Shown: positions 1 through 4,826 of the stretch, one piece after another | How positions within the stretch are numbered: the stretch's first letter is position 1 | How the letters are laid out: each line of letters begins with the position of its first letter | From: Bacillota bacterium | GTDB taxonomy: Bacteria > Bacillota > Clostridia > Lachnospirales > Lachnospiraceae | DNA length: 13,724 nt | NCBI GenBank assembly: GCA_023387635.1 | Contig: JAEWHU010000322.1 | Span: 1-13,724 of the forward strand | Direction of reading: 5' to 3' | Translations under genes and position numbers: made by a program | The notes under the pieces: generated by a model | What the model was told of the DNA's origin: nothing | Database searches by the model: none | The model's input: the letters and a program-made list of their open reading frames with translations, nothing else

Positions 1-357
1 ATGGGAATTGGATATTTAACCTTGGGACAAACACTTGATACATTATCAGGAGGAGAATGCCAAAGATTAAAACTTGCCAGCCAGTTACACAATGAAAGTT
101 CCATATATATACTAGATGAACCTACAACAGGACTTCATATGGCTGACATTGAAAAATTCATCAATATAATTGAGGGCATTGTAGATAGGGGAAATACAGT
201 TATTATCATTGAGCATAATATTGATGTAATTAAGAGAGCAGACTGGATTATTGATATGGGACCAGATGGTGGAATAAAAGGTGGAGAGGTAATATTCGAA
301 GGAACACCACAGGAATTACGTAATTGTAAGGAATCACTAACTGCAAAATATATATAG
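1..357 (+). CDS. UvrA-family ABC ATPase, C-terminal end (5' partial)
   Basis: This is the last 118 residues of a UvrA-type protein, which belongs to the nucleotide-excision-repair damage sensor family or to one of its shorter paralogues. Visible motifs are the ABC signature LSGGE (residues 15-19), followed by QRLKLA; the Walker B run IYILDEPTTGLH (35-46); and the switch-histidine run IIIEHN (68-73). The ending, with IIDMGPDGG and GEVIFEGTP, is typical of the UvrA C-terminus. The window happens to open on an ATG, but the preceding GIGYLTLGQ motif is internal in this family, so the true start lies upstream. The short link between signature and Walker B (QLHNESSIYILDE) fits the compact UvrA-like paralogues about as well as canonical UvrA, so I give no gene symbol. 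The gene ends in TAG and is followed by a terminator. Confidence 0.9.
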   Translation: MGIGYLTLGQTLDTLSGGECQRLKLASQLHNESSIYILDEPTTGLHMADIEKFINIIEGIVDRGNTVIIIEHNIDVIKRADWIIDMGPDGGIKGGEVIFEGTPQELRNCKESLTAKYI

Positions 358-379
358 TTTGATTATGGTTGCTAACAAC

Positions 380-415
380 AAACCCGCGTAAATAAAAGTT
401 TAGGCGGGTTTTCTA
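380..415 (+). terminator. Intrinsic terminator of the UvrA-like gene
   Basis: AAACCCGC (380-387) pairs perfectly with GCGGGTTT (404-411) around a 16-nt loop, and a short T-rich tail follows (TTTTCT). It lies 23 nt after the stop codon and separates the UvrA-like gene from the HutP-like gene. Confidence 0.75.
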
Positions 416-551
416 TTAGCTAGTATTATTTATTGTCTATATTAAAATAGAAATTAGTGATATAATAGGTTAAAGATTATAAATTATATGAACTTTAGAT
501 TTTTTAAGATTATAAATTTATGATATATAGAGCTTATTTAGGAGGTTACTT

Positions 552-971
552 ATGATAGAAAAAAACAGCGTAGATATAGCAAAAGCATCCATTAAAATTG
601 CGGTATCGTCAAGAGAAGAAGAAAAAATACTGATTGAAGAATATAAAAAAAATGACGTTTTAGCAGTTGGAGTGGACATTGGGGGAAACTTAAATGCATC
701 TATTTCAAAAATAATAGAACGAGCTTTAGTTGCATCAAAAAGAACAGGAATAATTAAAGATTCACATGTTCATGATGGTGCAGTAATTGGAGCTACAAGA
801 GAGGCTATTCTGCAAGTTTCTGAAAAGGCAAATGGACTTAATGTCGGTGGTAAAATTGGCATTGCAAGATATGGAGAACATATTAGTGTAAGCATTTTCT
901 TAAGTATTGGATTACTTCATCTAAATGAAGTGGTTATTGGGATTGGACATAGATCCATACCAAATATATAA
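552..971 (+). CDS. HutP-family RNA-binding antitermination regulator
   Basis: This 139-residue protein resembles HutP, the Bacillus regulator of histidine utilisation. HutP binds UAG triplets in nascent mRNA in response to histidine and Mg2+ and disrupts a terminator. Matching features are the size (B. subtilis HutP is about 150 aa), the EEEKILIEEYKKNDV / VGVDIGGN run (22-45), the predicted helix ISKIIERALVASKRTGIIKD (51-70), the HDGAVIGATREAI segment (74-86) and the GIGH ending (130-133). A strong AGGAGG lies 8 nt before the ATG. By hand alignment from memory, the positions of the metal-binding histidines in B. subtilis HutP appear to be Gly or Ser here, so the ligand may not be histidine-Mg2+. 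No hut catabolic gene is adjacent. Instead the next transcription unit is an ABC importer whose leader is full of UAG triplets, which makes that leader its likely target. Confidence 0.75.
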   Translation: MIEKNSVDIAKASIKIAVSSREEEKILIEEYKKNDVLAVGVDIGGNLNASISKIIERALVASKRTGIIKDSHVHDGAVIGATREAILQVSEKANGLNVGGKIGIARYGEHISVSIFLSIGLLHLNEVVIGIGHRSIPNI

Positions 972-980
972 ATTATATAT

Positions 981-1009
981 TTGACAAAGGTAGTTATTCT
1001 ATGTATAAT
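981..1009 (+). promoter_or_regulatory. Sigma-A promoter of the ABC transporter operon
   Basis: TTGACA (981-986) and TATAAT (1004-1009) are separated by exactly 17 nt, a consensus housekeeping promoter. Transcription should start near 1016, giving a leader of about 430 nt before the first transporter codon. The promoter begins only 10 nt after the HutP-like stop codon, with no strong terminator between them, so some readthrough from the HutP gene is possible. Confidence 0.85.
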
Positions 1010-1026
1010 TCACTTTGTTAATAACT

Positions 1027-1248
1027 TAGTAGTAATGATATTTATATCATTGATAATCTAGATTATCATAGTAGAAAACAGTAAAAATAGTAGAACGGTA
1101 GTTTAGTAGTATATTTAGTGAATTAGAAGTGTAGTAAGTCGAAGTTAATTATGAATAGAGTTCACTGAAATTGTAGAAGAGTAATTTAAAATTAGTAGCA
1201 AAGTAGTACAAGTAGGAGAAATAGCTTTTAAAGTTAAGAACTTTTTAG
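1027..1248 (+). promoter_or_regulatory. UAG-triplet array in the transporter leader (candidate HutP-type binding region)
   Basis: There are 21 TAG triplets in 222 nt, several times what the base composition would give. Five occur as TAGTAG pairs (1027, 1069, 1088, 1104, 1193). Two runs are regularly spaced: starts at 1091, 1099, 1107, 1116, 1124 and 1132 (steps of 8, 8, 9, 8, 8), and at 1196, 1204, 1213 and 1222 (steps of 8, 9, 9). HutP and TRAP are known to bind NAG triplets spaced about 7 and 5-6 nt apart, so an 8-9 nt spacing would be a new variant. The array lies between the promoter and the terminator switch at 1281-1350, directly downstream of the HutP-family gene. That HutP binds here is inference. 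Confidence 0.6.
1034..1068 (+). promoter_or_regulatory. Two abutting hairpins at the 5' end of the transporter leader
   Basis: AATGATAT/ATATCATT (1034-1041 and 1044-1051) forms one hairpin. The second is a perfect 18-nt palindrome, TGATAATCTAGATTATCA (1051-1068). The pair begins about 20 nt after the predicted transcription start and is framed by TAGTAG on both sides (1027-1032 and 1069-1074). They could be 5' stabilising stem-loops or a structured dock for the RNA-binding protein. At the DNA level the palindrome could also be an operator. Confidence 0.45.
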
Positions 1249-1280
1249 TTAATAAATAAGGAATTTGCTTCCACACTAAG

Positions 1281-1352
1281 TGGAGGAATTTCCCTCCATC
1301 TAACCTTGTGGAGGAATTTCCTCCATATAACTTTGTGGAGGCTTTTTTTATT
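1281..1352 (+). terminator. Tandem alternative-hairpin switch ending in an intrinsic terminator
   Basis: TGGAGG occurs at 1281, 1309 and 1336, and CCTCCA at 1293 and 1320, in two imperfect tandem units (1281-1308 and 1309-1335). Each CCTCCA can pair with the TGGAGG before or after it, so the hairpins are mutually exclusive. The last pairing (1320-1325 with 1336-1341) is followed by CTTTTTTTATTTT and is an intrinsic terminator. The pairing 1309-1314 with 1320-1325, extendable to GGAGGAA/TTCCTCC, is the competing antiterminator. The terminator lies about 85 nt before the SD of the lipoprotein gene, so transcription of the operon must pass it. Position and form fit a regulated attenuator. Confidence 0.75.
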
Positions 1353-1429
1353 TTAAAATATTTATATCTATAAAGCCTATAGCAATACATACTATCTAAA
1401 CTCTGTTTTAATATATAAAAAAGCAAACA

Positions 1430-1451
1430 TTATATGGAGGATAGTAGTATG
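1430..1451 (+). promoter_or_regulatory. SD and start region with complementary leader arm and UAG pair
   Basis: GGAGG (1436-1440) sits 8 nt before the ATG at 1449 and fixes that start. The in-frame ATG at 1434 overlaps the SD and is unlikely to be used. Bases 1430-1441 (TTATATGGAGGA) are a perfect 12-nt complement of leader bases 1319-1330, which include the 5' arm of the terminator. The arm at 1293-1303 matches the same region with one mismatch. A TAGTAG pair (1442-1447) fills the gap between SD and start codon, and a further TAG follows at 1453. This suggests translational as well as transcriptional control. Confidence 0.6.
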
Positions 1452-2447
1452 GTAGCAAAAAAGAGATTTTTAGTAGTATCAATGTTAGTAGGCATATCTT
1501 TATTATCAGCTTGTTCTAAGGGTAAAGGAAATTCTATATCACAAGGTGATACAGTGACTATAGGAATATCTCAAATAGCATCTCACCCAGCACTTGATTT
1601 AGCTAGAGAAGGATTTATAGAAGCTTTAAATTCCAAGGGATTTATAGAAGGAGAAAACCTTAATTTAGAATTACAAAATGCAGAAGGTGATATTGCTACG
1701 TCACAGATGATTTCACAAAGTTTTATTTCAGATAAAAAGAACTTAATATTTGCAATTGGAACGCCTGCAGCACAGGTAGCTTATAATACAACTAAGAGTA
1801 TTCCAATTATAACAACAGCGGTAACAGATGCACTACAAGCAGGTCTTGTAAAAACACAGGAAAAATCAGGAACAAATGTAGCAGGAACTAGTGATGCTGT
1901 ACCATTAGATAAACAATTAAAACTCATACAAGATATTGTTAAAGATGTAAAAACCATAGGGGTGATATACAATACCAGTGAGGTGAATTCTGAGATTCAA
2001 GTAGGTAATTTAAAGGAATTAGCGAACAAAAACAATATTGAAGTCATTACAATAGGAATTAGTAGTGTTAACGATATAAGCCAGAGTTTAGATTCTATCT
2101 TAGATGATGTTGATGTATTATATACACCAACTGATAACTTAGTAGCATCTTCCATGGCTATTATAGCCAATAAAGCAATTGATAAGAAAGTACCAATCAT
2201 TGGTGCAGAAGAAGCACATGTGAATGGTGGAGCTCTAATAACGGATGGAATTAATTATAAACAATTAGGATATGAAGCTGGTATTATGGCAGTAGAAGTA
2301 TTAAATGGTCAAGACATTACAGAATTATCTGTAAAACCTTTAGATGATACAGAAGTAGTTATTAATGAAGATACTCTTAACAAGCTTTCTATAACCATTG
2401 ATGATGAAATAATGAGTAGAGCTAAACTTGTAAAAGGTGGTGAGTAA
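1449..2447 (+). CDS. ABC transporter substrate-binding lipoprotein, TrpX / DUF534 (COG2984) type
   Basis: This 332-residue solute-binding lipoprotein would be anchored on the outer face of the membrane and deliver its ligand to the permease encoded next. It starts with a lipoprotein signal peptide: MVAKKR, a hydrophobic stretch and the lipobox LSAC (Cys22). The mature part carries the TIGISQIASHPALDLAREGF opening, GDIATSQMISQSF, and the AIGTPAAQVAYNTTKSIPI run typical of the PF04392 family. Streptococcal relatives in trpXYZ operons are linked to tryptophan uptake, so an aromatic or other amino acid is the best guess, but the ligand cannot be read from the sequence. It is the first gene of a three-gene operon; its TAA stop is 1 nt from the permease start. 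The long regulated leader precedes it. Confidence 0.88.
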   Translation: MVAKKRFLVVSMLVGISLLSACSKGKGNSISQGDTVTIGISQIASHPALDLAREGFIEALNSKGFIEGENLNLELQNAEGDIATSQMISQSFISDKKNLIFAIGTPAAQVAYNTTKSIPIITTAVTDALQAGLVKTQEKSGTNVAGTSDAVPLDKQLKLIQDIVKDVKTIGVIYNTSEVNSEIQVGNLKELANKNNIEVITIGISSVNDISQSLDSILDDVDVLYTPTDNLVASSMAIIANKAIDKKVPIIGAEEAHVNGGALITDGINYKQLGYEAGIMAVEVLNGQDITELSVKPLDDTEVVINEDTLNKLSITIDDEIMSRAKLVKGGE

Positions 2448-2448
2448 T

Positions 2449-3324
2449 ATGACCTTCTTATTAGGAGTTTTAGAACAGGGACTAATATTTGCAATCGGAG
2501 CTCTAGGAGTATACATAACGTACACAATATTAGACTTTCCTGATTTATCTGTTGATGGAACATTTAGTTTAGGTGCTGCAATTACTGGAGCACTTATAAT
2601 TAATGGGATGGATCCTTTTATGACGCTTATAATGGCATTCATTGGAGGAGCCATTGGTGGTTTAGTTACAGGAATATTACATGTTAAGTATAAAATAACC
2701 AATCTTTTATCCGGAATATTGGTAATGATTGGATTGTACTCAATCAATTTAAGAATCATGGGAAAAGCAAATATTCCAATGTTTAATATGAAAAATATAT
2801 TTATAAGCAATGTATCTAAGCTTATTGTCTTAGGGGTAATCGTTTTATTTGTTAAGTTATTATTGGATTATTTATTTAAAACTAAGTTTGGTTTTATTTT
2901 AAAAGCAACAGGAGATAATGATACATTAGTTACTTCCCTTGGAGTAAATAAAGGAACGATTAAAATAGCAGGTCTTATGATATCCAATGGACTTGTAGCT
3001 TTAAGTGGAGCAATTATGGCACAACATCAAGGATTTTCAGATATAACTATGGGAACAGGATTTATAGTTATTGCATTAGCCTCCATAATACTTGGACAAT
3101 CTGTATTTAGGAGAGTTAGGATTTTAAAAGGAACTACGGTTGTTATAATAGGTGCATTTTTCTATAAATTAAGTGTTGGATTTGCTATATATTTAGGATT
3201 CCCACCAACAGATTTAAAACTAATTACATCAATAATAGTTGTTATTGCCATAATAATGAATAACAATAATGTAGTAAATAATCTAAAAGTCTCTTTCAAA
3301 AGGGAGGGAAGACGTAATGCTTAA
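2449..3324 (+). CDS. ABC transporter permease, COG4120 type
   Basis: This 291-residue integral membrane protein has about eight to nine hydrophobic segments and belongs to the branched-chain-amino-acid-type permease superfamily (BPD_transp_2). Family-typical features are the N-terminal LEQGLIFAIGALGVYITYTI, followed by LDFPDLSVDGTFSLGAA, the LLSGILVMIGLYSINLRIMG segment, and FGFILKATGDN, a cytoplasmic coupling region that contacts the ATPase. The start is ATG 2449 with a GGTGG SD 8 nt upstream. A GTG at 2437 in the same frame lies inside the preceding gene and is less likely. The 3' end overlaps the ATPase gene by 8 nt, which implies translational coupling. It should form the membrane channel for the ligand captured by the lipoprotein. 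Confidence 0.9.
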   Translation: MTFLLGVLEQGLIFAIGALGVYITYTILDFPDLSVDGTFSLGAAITGALIINGMDPFMTLIMAFIGGAIGGLVTGILHVKYKITNLLSGILVMIGLYSINLRIMGKANIPMFNMKNIFISNVSKLIVLGVIVLFVKLLLDYLFKTKFGFILKATGDNDTLVTSLGVNKGTIKIAGLMISNGLVALSGAIMAQHQGFSDITMGTGFIVIALASIILGQSVFRRVRILKGTTVVIIGAFFYKLSVGFAIYLGFPPTDLKLITSIIVVIAIIMNNNNVVNNLKVSFKREGRRNA

Positions 3325-4111
3325 GATAGATTCAATATGTAAAGGTTTTAATCATAGAACAGTTAATGAAACAATTATATTTGATAATTTTAATTTAGAG
3401 ATAATGACAGGAGATTTTATAACTATTGTTGGTAGCAATGGAGCAGGAAAATCCACTCTCTTAAATATAATATCTGGTGCGTTAGAGTTAGATTCAGGAG
3501 AGATTTATTTAGAGGGAAAAGACATAACTAATTTGAAAGAACATAAAAGATCAAAATTCATAAGTAGGGTATTCCAAGATCCAACTAAGGGAACATCACC
3601 ATCCATGACTATATTGGAAAACTTATCTATGGCAGAGAATAAGGGGAGTAGGTTTGGACTTTCTCTAGGAATTAATAAAATTAAGATAGAGGAATTTAAG
3701 TATCATCTTTCCACTTTGAATCTAGGTCTTGAAGATAAGATTAACACAAAGGTAGGAATGTTATCTGGAGGACAAAGGCAAGCACTTTCTTTATTAATGG
3801 CTACCTTAAATACACCAAAGATATTACTGCTAGATGAACATACAGCAGCCTTAGACCCAAAAACCTCAGAAAGAATTATAAATCTTACTAATACTATTAT
3901 TAAAGAAAAAAAGATTACAGCAATTATGATAACCCATAATCTAAGTCATGCAATAGAATATGGGAATAGGCTTCTTATGATGCATAGAGGGGAAGCTATT
4001 CTTGATATAGGTGAAAAAGAAAAAAGTGGATTGACTAAACAAGCACTTGTTGAAGAATTTAATAAAATTACTTTTAAAGAAGAACTTTCTGACAGAATGA
4101 TGCTTGGTTAA
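3317..4111 (+). CDS. ABC transporter ATP-binding protein, COG1101 type
   Basis: This 264-residue ATPase powers the importer from the cytoplasmic side. It has Walker A GSNGAGKST (39-47), the Q-loop glutamine in VFQDP (87), the signature LSGGQ (149-153), Walker B ILLLDEH (169-175) with catalytic Glu174, D-loop ALDP and switch His207 (ITHN). The usual Pro after DE is His here (DEHTAALDP), which from memory is normal in this subfamily rather than a defect. Its ATG lies inside the last codons of the permease gene, with GGGAGGGAAG 6 nt upstream. The operon closes at the terminator within the inverted repeat at 4229-4268. Confidence 0.93.
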   Translation: MLKIDSICKGFNHRTVNETIIFDNFNLEIMTGDFITIVGSNGAGKSTLLNIISGALELDSGEIYLEGKDITNLKEHKRSKFISRVFQDPTKGTSPSMTILENLSMAENKGSRFGLSLGINKIKIEEFKYHLSTLNLGLEDKINTKVGMLSGGQRQALSLLMATLNTPKILLLDEHTAALDPKTSERIINLTNTIIKEKKITAIMITHNLSHAIEYGNRLLMMHRGEAILDIGEKEKSGLTKQALVEEFNKITFKEELSDRMMLG

Positions 4112-4184
4112 TGAGGTAGTTAGTGATATATAATGAATTTTTAAATTTAGATATAGATACTTTTAATAGGATTATAAAAAATTG

Positions 4185-4283
4185 AAAGAGACCAATTAAG
4201 GCAATGTCATTTAGTTAAGAATGACTCAAGAGTAGAGTATGTAGAAATACATACCCTGCTCTTTTTTTCTGCAATAAAATCAA
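4185..4283 (+). repeat. Left copy of an inverted repeat (about 98 bp) flanking the xylanase region
   Basis: This segment reappears as its reverse complement at 8241-8338. Outside the 10-bp core, the two copies differ at only a handful of positions. The visible structure is a core CCAATTAAGG (4192-4201), hairpin H1 GTCATT/AATGAC (4206-4211 and 4220-4225), and a strong terminator hairpin (4229-4262). H1 is kept in the other copy by a compensatory C-G to T-A change. No clear target-site duplication is seen just outside either copy. Confidence 0.9.
4229..4268 (+). terminator. Strong intrinsic terminator of the ABC operon (within the left repeat)
   Basis: A 15-bp stem (4229-4243 with 4248-4262; one mismatch and one G-T pair) closes on a GAAA tetraloop and is followed directly by a run of T. 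It lies about 120 nt after the ATPase stop codon and should end the transporter transcript. Confidence 0.9.
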
Positions 4284-4493
4284 TTGCCAAGGAGGGAAGC
4301 TTTTTTCGCTAATAGATTAAACAATTTGGCAAAAGGTAGGCCGAAAGCCGATAGGTTGAAGCGATTGAGCCCCGTAATATCAAATTCAGGAAGGCAGATG
4401 CTGTGGTCTGATGCAGAATGCAACACTGTGACTAACGTTAAGAACATAAACAAAATTATATTAAATCATTTCTAAATTTTTACAATTAAATTC
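4284..4493. other. Unassigned segment between the left repeat and the xylanase promoter
   Basis: The part from 4284 to about 4445 is more GC-rich than the surrounding intergenic DNA. It stays open on the + strand for 63 codons from a TTG (residues beginning PRREAFFANRLNNLAKGRPK). The TTG starts exactly where the repeat homology ends, there is no convincing SD for it, and the opposite strand is also open over much of it. I do not recognise the product on either strand. It could be a gene remnant, part of a dispersed repeat, or a structured RNA. I do not call a gene here. Confidence 0.3.
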
Positions 4494-4522
4494 TTGACAT
4501 AGGCTTAAAAATCTATTATGAT
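4494..4522 (+). promoter_or_regulatory. Sigma-A promoter of the xylanase gene
   Basis: TTGACA (4494-4499) is followed after 17 nt by TATGAT (4517-4522). Transcription should start near 4530, leaving an untranslated leader of almost 300 nt before the xylanase ATG. It lies inside the segment bounded by the inverted repeats, so the xylanase carries its own promoter. Confidence 0.8.
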
Positions 4523-4622
4523 GCACATATATACATAATAAGTATATTTTTGTTAAAAAGTTATATATGAAAAGATAAAAAGTTTTTTCGAATATAAAAG
4601 TTTAAGAAAGGAGTGATTAACT

Positions 4623-4746
4623 GGAATGTAGGTATTTTAATCTCTACGGGTTCAATTCCCCGATGCTTTGCCGCGTTATGTGAGAGTAGCGAGCTGGTAT
4701 CTTAATACCCTGGCGCTCTGCGGCGGGTATTTTTATTTTTCATTCC
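4623..4746 (+). promoter_or_regulatory. Structured xylanase leader with possible terminator/antiterminator switch
   Basis: Several helices can be drawn: GGAATG/CATTCC closing the whole region (4623-4628 with 4741-4746); GTAG/CTAC (4628-4631 with 4644-4647); CGGG/CCCG (4647-4650 with 4659-4662); and a compound arm with GCCGC/GCGGC (4670-4674 with 4720-4724), AGCG/CGCT (4688-4691 with 4714-4717) and GGTAT/ATACC (4696-4700 with 4705-4709). A competing hairpin AATACCC/GGGTATT (4704-4710 with 4725-4731), followed by TTTATTTTT, looks like an intrinsic terminator that cannot form together with the compound arm. It matches no riboswitch consensus I know. It could instead be a palindromic repeat that happens to lie in the leader. 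A GTG at 4613, inside an AAAGGAG-like site, opens a doubtful 30-codon frame through the same region. Confidence 0.45.
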
Positions 4747-4826
4747 GACTTTCTGTTTAAAGAGGTGTTAGCTGAAAGAAAGGACGTTTTTTATATCAAA
4801 ATATTTTTTATGAAAGGGGCCAATCT

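Noticed and set aside
1016..1270. T-box or other classical amino-acid riboswitch before the TrpX-type operon
   Set aside because: TrpXYZ operons in some Firmicutes use T-boxes, but no AGGGTGGNACCGCG-like T-box sequence is present, and the UAG array explains the leader better.
1145..1426. Minus-strand frame of 93 codons across the leader
   Set aside because: It lies in the UAG/hairpin leader of the opposite strand, its stop-free run follows from TAG content on the other strand, and the peptide has no recognisable domain or SD.
1434..1448. ATG at 1434 as start of the lipoprotein gene
   Set aside because: It overlaps the GGAGG that serves ATG 1449 and has no SD of its own. Starting at 1449 gives a normal lipoprotein signal peptide (MVAKKR).
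4319..4385. Cyclic-di-GMP riboswitch suggested by GGCAAAA and a GCCGAAAGCC hairpin
   Set aside because: The downstream GACGCAAAGC-type motif and the second stem of that riboswitch class are missing.
4284..4475. Protein gene of 63 codons
   Set aside because: It needs a TTG start without an SD, begins exactly at a repeat edge, and is open on both strands; kept only as an unassigned segment.
4626..4631. Start-stop mini-ORF (ATGTAG) or the GTG 4613 leader peptide in the xylanase leader
   Set aside because: Spacing to AAAGGAG is poor for the ATG, and the GTG overlaps the putative SD. No run of regulatory codons is visible.
4640..4680. tRNA T-arm suggested by GGGTTCAATTCCCC
   Set aside because: The stem does not give a proper 5-bp T-arm, and no acceptor, D or anticodon arms can be placed around it.
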